The notes: generated from the sequence alone by a model not told the origin. Counted from the first letter of the stretch, positions 45,000 through 55,440 are shown. The stretch is DNA of 64,000 nucleotides from Caulobacter endophyticus (GCF_029543245.1 NZ_JARQWV010000010.1:62001-126000); one strand, 5' to 3'. Program-made: numbers and translations.

Positions 45000-47114
45000 T
45001 TGTCCGACATCGATCGCCGCGGCCTGCTGCTGGGCGGGGCCGCCGCCGGCGCCCTGCCGACCTTCCTCGCCTCGACCCTGGCCCGCGCCGCCGCGATCGA
45101 CGCCGACGACCGCACGGGCACGATTCAGGACGTGGAGCACGTGGTGATCCTGATGCAGGAGAACCGCAGCTTCGACCACTATTTCGGGGCCATGGCCGGG
45201 GTGCGCGGCTTCGGCGACCGTTTCCCCGTTCCGGTGCGCGATGCGCCCGGACGCAAGGACGGCACGGCGTTCCTCCAGGCCTATGGCCAGCAGGGCGGCC
45301 CCGACGTGATCGCGCCCTTCGCGCTCAGCACCGGTCCGTTTGGCGACCTGATCCGCGTCGAGGGCACGCCGCATGGCTGGGCCGACGCCCAGGACGCCTG
45401 GGACGAGGGGCGCATGGACCGCTGGCCGGTCGCCAAGCGGCCCCACTCCATGGGCTACTACACCAAGGCCGAAATCCCCTTCCAGTACGCCCTGGCCCAG
45501 GAATTCACCCTGTGTGACGCCTATCACTGCTCGACCCAGACCGGCACCAACACCAACCGCCTGTTCCTGTGGAGCGGAACCAACGACGGCGCGGGCCAGG
45601 CCAGCGGGCCGTCGATCTCGAACTCGCACGACGATTTTCCGGACAAGGGCGGCGCGGCGGAGTCCTATCGCTGGACCACCTATCCCGAACGGCTGCTGGA
45701 AGCGGGCGTCAGCTGGCGCATCTACCAGGACATGGCCGACAACTTCACCGACAACCCGCTGGCGGGGTTCGCGGCCTATCGCGCCGCCCATGCCGGCGCC
45801 CCCGGCTCGGATCAGCGGCTCAAGGACCTGGCCCTGTCGACCTGGCATCTGGACGGGCTGCGCCAGGACGTGCTGTCCGGGCGCCTGCCCCAGGTCTCGT
45901 GGATCATCGCCCCGGCCGCCGACTCCGAGCATCCGGGCCCGTCCAGCCCGGCCCAAGGCGCCTTCTACCTGGCCCGGGTGCTCGACGCCCTGACCCTGAA
46001 CAGCAAGGTCTGGTCGCGAACGGCGCTGCTGGTGATGTTCGACGAGAACGACGGCTTCTTCGACCACGTCCCGCCGCCCGCCCCGCCGTCGCGCGACGCC
46101 GCCGGCAAGGAACTGGGCGGTTCGACCGTGGATACGGCCGGCGAGTATCACCTCGTGCGCAATCCGACCGAGGCCAAGGCCGAGCGTGACGACCTGATGG
46201 GCCGCCCCTACGGCCTGGGCCCGCGGGTGCCGATGTACGTGATCTCGCCCTGGAGCCGAGGCGGCTGGGTCAACAGCGAGGTCTTCGACCACACCTCGGT
46301 GATCCGCTTCCTGGAAACCCGCTTCGGCGTGGCCGAGCCCAACATCTCGCCCTGGCGGCGAGCAGTGTGCGGCGACCTGACCTCGTGCTTCAACTTCGCG
46401 ACGCCGAACGCCGACCCGCCTGCCGCGATGCTGGACATGCAGACCCTGGCCAAGGCGGCGCGCTTCGCCGCCCGCAAGAAGAACACCACGACCCCGCCGA
46501 CGCCGGCCGCGGTCCGGGCGCCCTATCAGGAAATCGGCACGCGCTACTCGCGCGCATTGCCCTACCGACTGGAGGTGTACGCCAGGATCGGCGACGGGGC
46601 GGCGAGCCTGCTCCTGAACAATCCCGGCGCCGCCGGGGCCGTGCTGCACGTCTATGACCGCCTGCGCCTGGACCAGCCGCCGCGCCGCTACACCCTGGGC
46701 GCGGGCGGACAGCTCAAGGACGCCTGGCCGGCAGGCGCCTACGACCTGTGGCTGCTAGGCCCCAACAGCTTCCACCGACACTATGCGGGCGAGCCGTCCG
46801 ACGGGCTGGAATGGCTGATCGTCCCCAACCTCAACGGGAAGACGGTGGCGATGGCCCTCTACAACACCAGTTCGGAGGCGCGCACGGTGACCATCGAGCC
46901 GGCCGGCTTGCTGAGGCCCAAGCCCTGGACGGTGACGCTGGCGGCGGGCGAGACGCGGAACCGCGAATGGCCGACGGGCGCCGACTGGTACGACCTGTCG
47001 GCCCGCTGCGAAGAGCGCCCGTCCTGGCGCCGCCGCGCCGTGGGACGCGCGGAGTCGGGCCGACACTCGCACAGCGATCCGTTGATGGGCGGGTCGGCCC
47101 CGCTGTCGCGCTAG
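45000..47114 (+). CDS. Tat-exported phospholipase C (phosphocholine-specific type)
   Basis: About 704 residues. LSDIDRRGLLLGGAAAGALP is a twin-arginine signal. The phosphoesterase domain opens with VVILMQENRSFDHYFG and continues with DAYHCSTQTGTNTNRLFLWSG, the SWIIAPAADSEHP block and FDENDGFFDHVPPPAPP. Two small C-terminal beta domains (DUF756-type) finish the chain: YRLEVYARIGDGAASLLLNN and ETRNREWPTGADWYDLSARC. The enzyme cleaves phosphatidylcholine. I prefer the TTG at 45000 because GAGGGGGAGA lies 6-8 bases ahead; the ATG at 44964 would give 716 residues and a less standard signal. Confidence 0.9.
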   Translation: MSDIDRRGLLLGGAAAGALPTFLASTLARAAAIDADDRTGTIQDVEHVVILMQENRSFDHYFGAMAGVRGFGDRFPVPVRDAPGRKDGTAFLQAYGQQGGPDVIAPFALSTGPFGDLIRVEGTPHGWADAQDAWDEGRMDRWPVAKRPHSMGYYTKAEIPFQYALAQEFTLCDAYHCSTQTGTNTNRLFLWSGTNDGAGQASGPSISNSHDDFPDKGGAAESYRWTTYPERLLEAGVSWRIYQDMADNFTDNPLAGFAAYRAAHAGAPGSDQRLKDLALSTWHLDGLRQDVLSGRLPQVSWIIAPAADSEHPGPSSPAQGAFYLARVLDALTLNSKVWSRTALLVMFDENDGFFDHVPPPAPPSRDAAGKELGGSTVDTAGEYHLVRNPTEAKAERDDLMGRPYGLGPRVPMYVISPWSRGGWVNSEVFDHTSVIRFLETRFGVAEPNISPWRRAVCGDLTSCFNFATPNADPPAAMLDMQTLAKAARFAARKKNTTTPPTPAAVRAPYQEIGTRYSRALPYRLEVYARIGDGAASLLLNNPGAAGAVLHVYDRLRLDQPPRRYTLGAGGQLKDAWPAGAYDLWLLGPNSFHRHYAGEPSDGLEWLIVPNLNGKTVAMALYNTSSEARTVTIEPAGLLRPKPWTVTLAAGETRNREWPTGADWYDLSARCEERPSWRRRAVGRAESGRHSHSDPLMGGSAPLSR

Positions 47115-48523
47115 CGCAGCCGGCTCGTATTGGGCGACTTCAGCTCGGCCAGGGCCAGGCGCGGAGTGTCCTTGCTGGATGCGGTCGCGTTGGAGGCCTG
47201 GGCGTAGTTGCTGTCCTCACGGCCGGCCTGAGCCAGCAGGGTGTCGACGCGGGCCTTCTTGGCCTTGAACGCCGCCAGCTCGCCGCCCGACAGCACCGTG
47301 CCCTGCGGCACCTTGGCGCCGATCGGGTTGACGCGCTGACCGTTCAGCCAGACCTCGTAGTGCAGGTGCGGGCCGGTCGACATGCCGGTCGAGCCGACAT
47401 AGGCCACGACCTGGCCCTGCGAGACGCGCATGCCCGGACGGATGCCCTTGGCGTAGCGCGAGATGTGGGCGTAGCCGGTATCCCAGTTGCCGGCGTGCCG
47501 GATGCGCAGCCAGTTGCCGTAGCCGGCCCAGCGCTTGGCCTCCAGCACCACGCCGTCGCCGGCGGCGAGGATCGGGGTGCCGGTGCCGGCGCCAAAGTCG
47601 ACGCCCTTGTGGCCGCGGGCATAGCCCAGGATCGGGTGGCGGCGCATGCCGAAGGTCGAGGTGATGCGGGCCCCGTCGACCGGGGTGCGCAGCAGGAAGC
47701 CTTTGATGTTCTTGCCGCTCTCGTCGAAGAACTGGGTCTTGCCGTCGCGCTCGAAGGCGTAGAAGCGCTGGCCCTTGACCTCGGCGTACTCCAGGTCGCC
47801 GGCCTCGATGGTGCGGCCGCTCTCGGTGACCTTGCGGTCGAACACCAGGCAGAACTGGTCGCCGTCCTTGATGTCGCGCGAGAAGTCGATCTTGTGCGAG
47901 AACAGCTTGGCCGCCTGGCTGATCACCGCCGGGCTGCCGCCGACGGCCGCCACGCTCTCGTAGAACGAGCCGTTCATGGCGCCGCAGGAAACCTTGGTCT
48001 CGTCGCGGACCTCTTCCTCGATCTCGCGCAGCTTCAGCGCGCCGTCGAAGGTGCGCGACACGGTGACGGTCGAGGACGGGCTGGTGCGCATCGACAGGCC
48101 GACCAGGCGGGCCGGGCCGCGGTCGTTGTCGCGGCGACGGGCGATGGCGGCCTCGAAGGCCATGCCGGCCTTGATGTTGACGGTGTCCATGGCGCTTTGC
48201 AGCGTGCTGACCACCTGGTTGGCCTCGTCGGCGCCGACGCCCGAGCGCTGCACGGCGCCTTGCAGGGTCTCGCCGGGACGGACCTTTACGGAAACGGTTT
48301 CGGGACGGTCGAAGCCGGGCTGGGCTTCGGCCTGCGCGAAGGCCACGTGCTGCAGCGCCACCATGGCGGCCGCGTCCAGCGGCGCATGGGTGGCGACCAC
48401 GGCTTGCGGCGCGTCGCCCGCCGTCAGCTTCCAGCCCAGCGCCAGAGCGGCCAGACCGGCGACAGCGGTGAACAGCCGCGGCGCGAGACGCATCGTCGGG
48501 CGTCGCGGATCAAATTCCTGCAT
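47111..48523 (-). CDS. M23 family peptidoglycan endopeptidase
   Basis: 470 residues anchored or exported by one N-terminal helix (RLFTAVAGLAALALGWKLTAG). A LysM-like/OapA segment (VSVKVRPGETLQGAVQRSGVG) precedes the catalytic domain: MRRHPILGYARGHKGVDFGA (zinc His and Asp), GNWLRIRHAGNWDTGYAHIS and the GPHLHYEVW zinc His-x-His. It would cleave peptide cross-links in peptidoglycan. GGGGGA precedes the ATG at 48523. It lies just downstream of the ctrA terminator on the same strand, so its promoter is probably in the 48524-48710 gap. Confidence 0.92.
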   Translation of the reverse strand: MQEFDPRRPTMRLAPRLFTAVAGLAALALGWKLTAGDAPQAVVATHAPLDAAAMVALQHVAFAQAEAQPGFDRPETVSVKVRPGETLQGAVQRSGVGADEANQVVSTLQSAMDTVNIKAGMAFEAAIARRRDNDRGPARLVGLSMRTSPSSTVTVSRTFDGALKLREIEEEVRDETKVSCGAMNGSFYESVAAVGGSPAVISQAAKLFSHKIDFSRDIKDGDQFCLVFDRKVTESGRTIEAGDLEYAEVKGQRFYAFERDGKTQFFDESGKNIKGFLLRTPVDGARITSTFGMRRHPILGYARGHKGVDFGAGTGTPILAAGDGVVLEAKRWAGYGNWLRIRHAGNWDTGYAHISRYAKGIRPGMRVSQGQVVAYVGSTGMSTGPHLHYEVWLNGQRVNPIGAKVPQGTVLSGGELAAFKAKKARVDTLLAQAGREDSNYAQASNATASSKDTPRLALAELKSPNTSRLR

Positions 48524-48680
48524 CGGTCCCCCGTTCGGTAGCGATGCCGTTTTCGTACAGGAACGGCACTGCCGGGAAGCCCCCCAGCAATCGTCGGGCC
48601 GGAACATGACGGCGCAGGGGCCGCCGATCAAGGACTATCCGGTGCTTTGGACGTTTTGTCACGGATATGGTTAACCCGTT

Positions 48681-48742
48681 GTCCCGGCTCGGAAAACGAG
48701 AGCCGGAAAAAGAAAAACGCCCGCTGCGAGCAGCGGGCGTCT
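48681..48742 (-). terminator. Double hairpin terminator downstream of ctrA
   Basis: On the minus strand a 10-bp stem (ACGCCCGCTG / CAGCGGGCGT) is followed by TTTTTCTTTTT and then by a second hairpin CCGGCTC...GAGCCGG. This closes the ctrA transcript before the M23 peptidase gene. Confidence 0.85.
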
Positions 48743-48776
48743 TCTGTCGAATTTCGGGTTTCGCGCGAGCGAAAAA

Positions 48777-49472
<696 letters not shown>

Positions 49473-49878
49473 GAAACCCTCCCCGCCATGAGGCGGCGCT
49501 TATTCGACAGCTAGGCGGACAACCGCCGGTGAAACCCGTCCACCAATCTGGCGGACAGTTAATTTAAGACTGGTTAATGGTGAACGCGTCGTCTGGCGAA
49601 ATGGTTAATATGATTTGCGAATCGGGTGCAAGCGCCCAGAAAACCGTTGTGCACATTGGCCGCAGGCGGTTTTCAAGCTGCGCCTTGGCATGGTGAAAAG
49701 CCAGCAAACCCAAGGGTTAACAGGGGATCGGACGCCGTTACCGCGTTAAGAAGCCTCAAGGCTCCGTTCGTCTTTAGGGCGAGATTGCGGCGTTCTGTCG
49801 CTGGAATTTTCGACCCATTTTTTCGCCTTCCGCGTGCGGACCGCATGCGCTCGAAAGCTTGAGCGGGCGATCTCCGCG
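49473..49878 (-). promoter_or_regulatory. ctrA control region (P1/P2-type)
   Basis: A 406-base gap with no convincing gene. On the side nearest ctrA are TTAA half-sites at 49559, 49564, 49574 and 49605, giving TTAACCAGTCTTAAATTAAC on the minus strand, and a CcrM methylation site GAATC at 49619-49623. This matches the known layout of the Caulobacter ctrA promoters, where P1 is repressed by full methylation and activated by GcrA, and P2 is activated by CtrA itself. Two further TTAA motifs (49717, 49745) lie upstream. Confidence 0.75.
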
Positions 49879-50652
49879 TCACCCGGTCGCGGCCGATTCC
49901 CCATCGGTCAGCCATCCGGCCGCCCGCAGGCGGGCCACCGAGGCCCGTGCGATCGGCGCGGCCTCGCCGTCGACCAGCCGCAGGCGCAGGTTGCGGCCGT
50001 CCCGCTCGACCCCGACGACGGCGCGCCGGGCCACCCACCACGAGCGGTGCACCTGCAGACCGTCCAGGCCCGACAGCCCCGCCAGCACCCGCGCCAGCGG
50101 TCCGGCCTCCAGCCGCGAGCCGGTTTCGGTCCGTACGCGAACATAGTGGTCCTCCATCTTCAGATAGAGGACGCTCGAGGGAACGAGCGCCGGCTCGGCC
50201 GGCGCGCCCGGGATCACGGGAACCACCCGCGCGGCCTGCAGGCGCGCACGAAGATAGGTAAAGCCCGCCGCGATCGGCGCCGAGATCGCCAGGCACTGGC
50301 CGTACCAGTCCAGCAGCGACAGCGACTTGAGGAACGGCCACAGGGTCGAGGCCAGCGGCGCCACGATCGCCGTCTGCAAACCGCAACCGATCAGGATCGC
50401 CCCGCCGACCATCAGCCAGGCCGGAACCTTCAGCCGTTCAGCGGCGACGATCGCCAGGCGGATCGAAAGGCCGAAGATCACCACCCCGGCCCAGAAGCAC
50501 CCCGCCCAATAGAACGCGCGCGCGAGGACGGGGCCGTTGAAGTAGCTGCCGAACGGTCCGACCACGCCCAGGAACACCCCCACCGCCGTGGCGACGGAAA
50601 GGTCGATCGCCCATTCGCGGGCAGTTCCCAGGATGGGCGGCTTTGCGGTCAT
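49879..50652 (-). CDS. Membrane-anchored LytTR regulator
   Basis: 257 residues: four predicted membrane helices in the first ~150 residues (IDLSVATAVGVFLGVVGPFG, AFYWAGCFWAGVVIFGLSI, WLMVGGAILIGCGLQTAIVA, CLAISAPIAAGFTYL) and a C-terminal LytTR DNA-binding domain (VLYLKMEDHYVRVRTETG, GLDGLQVHRSWWVARRAVVG). No receiver domain, so it probably senses a membrane cue directly. The ATG at 50652 is favoured. It lies upstream of ctrA in the same direction but its stop is 406 bases away. Confidence 0.86.
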   Translation of the reverse strand: MTAKPPILGTAREWAIDLSVATAVGVFLGVVGPFGSYFNGPVLARAFYWAGCFWAGVVIFGLSIRLAIVAAERLKVPAWLMVGGAILIGCGLQTAIVAPLASTLWPFLKSLSLLDWYGQCLAISAPIAAGFTYLRARLQAARVVPVIPGAPAEPALVPSSVLYLKMEDHYVRVRTETGSRLEAGPLARVLAGLSGLDGLQVHRSWWVARRAVVGVERDGRNLRLRLVDGEAAPIARASVARLRAAGWLTDGESAATG

Positions 50653-50768
50653 GGCCGATCTATAGCGCCGTTCGCCGCTTGGCGAACCCATTCGCCCGTT
50701 CACGCATGAAGCGTGGCGGCGCAAGGGATCGGGCCGCAATCGAGGGTCATCGCCAACCGGAGCTCTCC

Positions 50769-51779
50769 ATGCGTTCCCCTCGCCTTCTCGCCCTGCTCGC
50801 CACCCTCGCCTTCGCCGGAGCGGTCTCCACCCCCACCTGGGCTGCCGAACCCCATGTCGGCTTCATGCGCCTGTCCGCGCCCGATCCCGCCGGCCCGCCG
50901 ATCGAGGTCGGGGTCTGGTACCCCACCGACACGCCCGAGACCGCCCCGGCCGGCGGCATGGAGAGCCTGCCCGTCGCCGCCGGCGCGCCGATCTCGGGTA
51001 AGACCCTGCCGCTGGTGGTCATGTCCCACGGCAACGGCGGCTGGTTCGGCGGCCACTACGACACCGCCGCCGCGCTGGTGAAGAAGGGCTTCGCCGTCGC
51101 CGCCCTGACCCACACCGGCGACAACTACCGCGACCAGAGCCGGGCGCTGGACATGGCCGAGCGCCCCCGCCAGCTTTCCGTGCTGATCGGCTACATGCTG
51201 GACGCCTCGCCGATGCACGCGCGGCTCGACCCGGCCAAGGTCGGCGCCTTCGGCTTCTCGTCGGGCGGCTTCACGGTGCTGGCGGCCGCCGGCGGCGAAC
51301 CGAACCTGGCGGCGACCTTCCCCGAGCACTGCCTGAAACATCCGGCCAACTACGACTGCCGTCTCAGCGCCGGCAAGCCGCTGCCGGCCGGCGCCCTGGC
51401 CGGGCGCTGGACCCATGATGCGCGGATCAAGGCCGTGGTCTCCGCCGCGCCCGCGCTGGGCTTCACCTTCGGCAAGCCGGGCCTGAAGGGCGTCACCCAG
51501 CCGCTGCAACTGTGGAAGGCCGCCGACGACGAGATCCTGCCGGGCGACGACTACGCCGAGGCCGTGCATCGCGCCCTGCCCAGCGCCCACGACTATCGCG
51601 TCGTTGCGGGGGCGCGACATTTCGACTTCCTGGCGCCCTGCGGGCCGCAGGCGGCCAAACAGTTGCCCCAGCCTTTGTGCACAAGCGCTCCGGGCTTCGA
51701 TCGGGCGGCTTTTCACGCCGACTTCAACGCCCGGGTTGCGACATTCTTCGCCACCCAACTGGGCGTCGGCGAACGCTGA
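50769..51779 (+). CDS. Exported dienelactone-hydrolase/PAF-acetylhydrolase-like enzyme
   Basis: 336 residues with signal peptide ([23 protein letters not shown]). The oxyanion region [20 protein letters not shown], the nucleophile elbow [14 protein letters not shown] (G-F-S-S-G), and the C-terminal acid and histidine in [10 protein letters not shown] and [10 protein letters not shown] define an alpha/beta hydrolase of the predicted dienelactone hydrolase class. The real substrate is unknown. ATG at 50769 has GGAG 8 bases upstream. Confidence 0.85.
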   Translation: MRSPRLLALLATLAFAGAVSTPTWAAEPHVGFMRLSAPDPAGPPIEVGVWYPTDTPETAPAGGMESLPVAAGAPISGKTLPLVVMSHGNGGWFGGHYDTAAALVKKGFAVAALTHTGDNYRDQSRALDMAERPRQLSVLIGYMLDASPMHARLDPAKVGAFGFSSGGFTVLAAAGGEPNLAATFPEHCLKHPANYDCRLSAGKPLPAGALAGRWTHDARIKAVVSAAPALGFTFGKPGLKGVTQPLQLWKAADDEILPGDDYAEAVHRALPSAHDYRVVAGARHFDFLAPCGPQAAKQLPQPLCTSAPGFDRAAFHADFNARVATFFATQLGVGER

Positions 51780-51792
51780 ATTTCATGCCCGA

Positions 51793-51804
51793 TTAACCAT
51801 GATG
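51793..51804 (+). promoter_or_regulatory. TTAACCAT half-site ahead of fliI
   Basis: TTAACCAT, a CtrA-type half-site, lies about 45 bases before the proposed fliI start. Only one half is a clean match, so CtrA control of fliIJ is likely but not certain here. Confidence 0.45.
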
Positions 51805-51837
51805 GCCGAGTCTGCGCGGGTCGCCCAAGGAGCCGTC

Positions 51838-53172
51838 TTGCGCAGTCTCATCGCCGCCGTCGAACGTCTTGACCCGCTGACCGTCTTCGGACGCGTGGCG
51901 GCCGTCAACGGCCTCCTGATCGAGGCTCGCGGCGGCCTGACGCGCCTGGCGGTCGGCGCCCGGGTCGAGATCGAGCGCATCGGCGCCCCGACCCTGCCGG
52001 CCGAGGTGGTGGGTTTCCGCGAGACCCGCGCCTTGCTCATGCCCTTCGGCCCGGTCGAGGGCGTGGCCCCCGGCGCCGAGATCCGCATCATGCCCGAAGG
52101 CGCCACCGTGCGCCCGACCAAGGCTTGGCTGGGTCGCATCATCAACGCTTTCGGCGAGCCGATCGACGGTCTCGGGCCCCTGCCGCAGGGCGAGGTTCCC
52201 TATCCGCTGAAGACCCCGCCGCCGCCGGCCCACGCCCGCGGCCGGGTGGGCGAGCGCCTGGACCTGGGCGTGCGCTCGATGAACGTCTTCACCACCACCT
52301 GCCGCGGCCAGCGCCTGGGCATCTTCGCCGGTTCCGGCGTCGGCAAGTCGGTGCTGCTGTCGATGCTGGCGAAAGAGGCCACCTGCGACGCCGTCGTCGT
52401 CGGCCTGATCGGCGAACGCGGCCGCGAGGTGCGCGAGTTCATCGAGGAGACCCTGGGCGAGGAAGGCCTGCGCCGCGCCATCGTCGTGGTCGCCACCTCG
52501 GACGAGCCGGCCCTGACCCGCCGCCAGGCCGCCTACATGACCCTGGCCATCGCCGAGTTCCTGCGCGACCAGGACCAGGAGGTCCTCTGCCTGATGGACT
52601 CGGTGACCCGCTTCGCCATGGCCCAGCGCGAGATCGGCCTGGCCGCCGGCGAGCCGCCGACCACCAAGGGCTACACCCCCACCGTATTCACCGAACTGCC
52701 CAAGCTCCTTGAGCGGGCTGGACCCGGCCCCATTCGCGCCGACGGCACGACGGCCGCCCCGATCACCGCTCTCTTCACCGTGCTGGTGGACGGCGACGAC
52801 CACAACGAACCGATCGCCGACGCCGCGCGCGGCATTCTCGACGGCCACATCGTCATGGAGCGTTCGATCGCCGAGCGCGGCCGCTTCCCGGCCATCAACG
52901 TGCTGAAGTCGATCAGCCGGACCATGCCGGGCTGCCAGCTGCCGCACGAGCGCGACATCGTCAAATCCGCCCGCCAGGTGCTGTCGGCCTATTCCAACAT
53001 GGAAGAGCTGATCCGCATCGGCGCCTATCGCGCCGGCGCCGACCCCACTGTCGACCGGGCCATCCAGCTCAATCCGGCGGTCGAGGCTTTCCTCAGCCAG
53101 AACCCCGACGAAGCCACGAGTCTTGACGATTCGTTCAACTTCCTCGGCCAGATTCTCCAAAGCGCCGCCTGA
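51838..53172 (+). CDS. fliI: Flagellar export ATPase FliI
   Basis: 444-residue ATPase that powers flagellar type III export. The F1-like N-terminal part is followed by Walker [36 protein letters not shown], Walker [19 protein letters not shown] and the [20 protein letters not shown] motif. The C-terminus ends [11 protein letters not shown]. The TTG at 51838 is chosen because AAGGAG sits 6 bases upstream and the protein then begins [18 protein letters not shown] codons at 51799/51802 lack an RBS. fliJ starts 27 bases after the stop. Confidence 0.95.
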   Translation: MRSLIAAVERLDPLTVFGRVAAVNGLLIEARGGLTRLAVGARVEIERIGAPTLPAEVVGFRETRALLMPFGPVEGVAPGAEIRIMPEGATVRPTKAWLGRIINAFGEPIDGLGPLPQGEVPYPLKTPPPPAHARGRVGERLDLGVRSMNVFTTTCRGQRLGIFAGSGVGKSVLLSMLAKEATCDAVVVGLIGERGREVREFIEETLGEEGLRRAIVVVATSDEPALTRRQAAYMTLAIAEFLRDQDQEVLCLMDSVTRFAMAQREIGLAAGEPPTTKGYTPTVFTELPKLLERAGPGPIRADGTTAAPITALFTVLVDGDDHNEPIADAARGILDGHIVMERSIAERGRFPAINVLKSISRTMPGCQLPHERDIVKSARQVLSAYSNMEELIRIGAYRAGADPTVDRAIQLNPAVEAFLSQNPDEATSLDDSFNFLGQILQSAA

Positions 53173-53198
53173 AGCGCCAGCGTGTCGAGTAACCCAGC

Positions 53199-53615
53199 AT
53201 GACCAAGTGGGCCGCCTCCCTGATCCGCATCTCGAACCACGAGGTAGAGACGCTGCAGAAGCGCCTGGCCGAGGTGGTCGACCGCCGCGAAGCCGCGCAG
53301 ATGCGCCTGGCCACGATGGACGCCGAAGCCGAGATCGAGATGCGCAACGCCGAGGGCGACGCCTCGGCCGGCTGGTACATGATCGGCTACCGCAAGGGCC
53401 TGGAAGTGCGCCGCGCCGAGACCCTGCTGGAAATCGACCAGATCGGCATTGAGGAAACCGGCGCCCGCGACGCCCTGTCGATGGCCTTCGAGAACCTCAA
53501 GAAGTACGAACACGTCGCCGAGACCGCCAAGGTCGCGATGATGAAGAAGGTCGGCAAGCTGGAAATGGCCGCGCTCGACGAGCTGGGCCTGCGCCGCGCG
53601 GCGATGGGCCGATAG
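53199..53615 (+). CDS. fliJ: Flagellar export chaperone FliJ
   Basis: 138 residues, almost wholly coiled coil (ISNHEVETLQKRLAEVVDRR and MAFENLKKYEHVAETAKVAM), the FliJ layout. FliJ acts with FliI and the export gate. It follows fliI directly and is probably translated from the same transcript. Length is normal. Confidence 0.92.
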   Translation: MTKWAASLIRISNHEVETLQKRLAEVVDRREAAQMRLATMDAEAEIEMRNAEGDASAGWYMIGYRKGLEVRRAETLLEIDQIGIEETGARDALSMAFENLKKYEHVAETAKVAMMKKVGKLEMAALDELGLRRAAMGR

Positions 53616-53618
53616 GTT

Positions 53619-53752
53619 CCTTCTCCCCTTGTGGGAGAAGGTGTCGGCGCCAGCCGACGGATGAGGGGTCGCACGGCCTCTCCGCAAGCTTCTGAGAGAC
53701 CCCTCACCCGACCTCGCTCCGCGAGGCCACCCTCTCCCGCAAGGGGAGAGGG
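53619..53752. repeat. Intergenic inverted repeat, family B, copy 2
   Basis: Left arm CCTTCTCCCCTTGTGGGAG, inner 'GTGTCGGCGCCAGCCGACGGATGAGGGGTC', inverted right arm CTCTCCCGCAAGGGGAGAG. Starts 3 bases after the fliJ stop codon. Confidence 0.85.
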
Positions 53753-53818
53753 ATAATCCGGTTCACCCTTCCCCAACCTCCCCGTGCTTTCCTCGCGCCG
53801 ATCGCCAGGGAGCAAACG

Positions 53819-54877
53819 ATGTCCGACGTCTCACGCCGCACCGTGCTCGGCTCCAGCCTGGCGCTGGCCGCCTGCGGCCAGAAGGCGCAAGGTCAGCCGG
53901 TCCCGGCCAACCTGGCGCCGCTGAAGACGGTCTCGCCGTTCCGGATCGGATCCTCGGTCCAGGCCCTGCACCTGGACGATCCGGCCCTGGCCGACTTGCT
54001 GCGCCGCCAGGTCAATCAGCTAACGCCCGAGTGGCAGATGAAGATGGAATATATCGTCCAGCCGGACGGCTCTTTCCGCTTCGACGCCCCCGACAGGATC
54101 GCCGCCTTCGCCCAGGCCAACGGCATGGCGCTGCTGGGCCACGTGCTGGTCTGGTACGCCCAGGCCCCCGAGGCCTTCGAGCGGCTGGACGAAAACCGGG
54201 TCAGTTTCGAGCAGGCCTATCGCAACTACATCCTGGCCGTGGCCGGACGCTATCGCAGCAAGGTGGTCGGCTGGGACGTGGTCAACGAGGCCGTGGCCGA
54301 AGACGGCGACGGCTGGCGAACCAGCCTCTGGTCCAAACGCCTCGGCGACTTCGACCACATCGCTCTCGCCTTCCGCACGGCGCGCGAGGCCGACCCCGGC
54401 GCGACGCTGCTGCTCAACGACTACAATCTCGAATACATGCCCCGCAAGCGGGCCACCTTCATGAAGCTGGCCGAGCGCCTGCTGGCCTCCGGCGCGCCGC
54501 TGACCGGGATCGGCACCCAGATGCACGTCGCCGCCGACATCCGGCCCGGCGAGATCACCACCATGATGAAGGATCTGGCCAGCCTTGGCCTGCCGATCCA
54601 CCTCTCCGAACTGGACGTGTCGCTGGTGCGCGCCGACAACAAGCTGCTGGGCCGCGCCGAGCTGGAGCGCCGCCAGGCCCGCACCTACGGCGAGGCGGCC
54701 GAGGCGTTCATGGCCCTGCCCGAGCGCCAGCGGTTCGCCTTCACCCTGTGGGGCCTGCGCGACAAGGATTCGTGGCTGAAGAAGGAGAACGCGTCGGACG
54801 CTCCCGCGCCGTTCGACGACGCCGGCCGCCCCAAGGCGGCCGCGGCGGCGCTAGTGGAGGCGTTCAGGCGGAGCTAG
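53819..54877 (+). CDS. Exported GH10 endo-1,4-beta-xylanase
   Basis: 352 residues. SRRTVLGSSLALAAC combines a twin-arginine motif with a lipobox (Cys19), so it is probably a Tat-exported lipoprotein. The GH10 barrel shows QLTPEWQMKME, LLGHVLVWYAQAP, the acid/base Glu157 in WDVVNEAVAEDG, LLNDYNLEY and the nucleophile Glu264 in HLSELDVSLV, plus FTLWGLRDKDSWL. It cleaves xylan backbones. The length is that of a single-domain enzyme with no carbohydrate-binding module. Confidence 0.94.
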   Translation: MSDVSRRTVLGSSLALAACGQKAQGQPVPANLAPLKTVSPFRIGSSVQALHLDDPALADLLRRQVNQLTPEWQMKMEYIVQPDGSFRFDAPDRIAAFAQANGMALLGHVLVWYAQAPEAFERLDENRVSFEQAYRNYILAVAGRYRSKVVGWDVVNEAVAEDGDGWRTSLWSKRLGDFDHIALAFRTAREADPGATLLLNDYNLEYMPRKRATFMKLAERLLASGAPLTGIGTQMHVAADIRPGEITTMMKDLASLGLPIHLSELDVSLVRADNKLLGRAELERRQARTYGEAAEAFMALPERQRFAFTLWGLRDKDSWLKKENASDAPAPFDDAGRPKAAAAALVEAFRRS

Positions 54878-54910
54878 GCGCCCACTGGCCCGTAAACAGG
54901 CCCATTATCT

Positions 54911-55025
54911 CCGAGCATCCCCGCGCAGGCGGGGATCCAAGCGGCGTTGGAGACGGCTGCTCGACCGTTCCAGATCCTGAACATCGGCTTGGGTCCCCGC
55001 CTGCGCGGGGATCTAACGGAGTTGG
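54911..55025. repeat. Intergenic inverted repeat, family D
   Basis: Inverted units ATCCCCGCGCAGGCGGGGAT (left) and TCCCCGCCTGCGCGGGGATC (right), each followed by a short 'AAGCGGCGTTGG / AACGGAGTTGG' tail, about 55 bases apart. Lies between convergent genes. Confidence 0.82.
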
Positions 55026-55059
55026 AAGCCGCCCCGGCGCGAAACCGGATCCACGGCCC

Positions 55060-55440
55060 TCAGCCGCCCGGACCGCGAACGCTGCTGGCTACGGCGTGGT
55101 CGGCGTCGTTGGCCTGGCGCAGGGCGCGCAGGTCTTCGCTGATGCGGAAGACGGCGACGTAGAATTCGCAGAAGGCGCGCCACAGCAGCACCATGCCGGC
55201 GGCGACCAGCAGGCCGGCGATCAGCACCGGGAAGGCCAGCAGCAGCGAGGAAACGCCCGGCTCCTTCAGCGCCAGGCCCACGGCCGCGCCGACGACGGAA
55301 AAGGCGAACAGGGCCACGACGCCCAGGCCCGCCCAGTAGATCAGGTGGACAACCGGCCCGGTCACCAGTCGGTCGAAGGTCAACAGATCCCAGAACAGCG
55401 CGCCCGAACCACGCGCCTTGGATTTCCTGGCCGGAGCCAT
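55060..55440 (-). CDS. DUF4282 domain membrane protein
   Basis: 126 residues. The DUF4282 core is visible: LTFDRLVTGPVVHLIYWAGL, then helices (GVVALFAFSVVGAAVGLAL, LLAFPVLIAGLLVAAGMVLL) and the FCEFYVAVFRISEDLRAL ending. It has a basic, low-complexity N-terminus (APARKSKARG). An inner-membrane protein of unknown function. Confidence 0.82.
   Translation of the reverse strand: MAPARKSKARGSGALFWDLLTFDRLVTGPVVHLIYWAGLGVVALFAFSVVGAAVGLALKEPGVSSLLLAFPVLIAGLLVAAGMVLLWRAFCEFYVAVFRISEDLRALRQANDADHAVASSVRGPGG

Noticed and set aside
49626-49862. A 78-codon open frame upstream of ctrA
   Set aside because: No RBS, non-ATG start, arginine/proline-rich product, and it overlaps the ctrA control region.
54911-55025. 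CRISPR-like array
   Set aside because: Only two inverted units, not direct repeats with equal spacers; no cas genes nearby. It is an intergenic inverted repeat.
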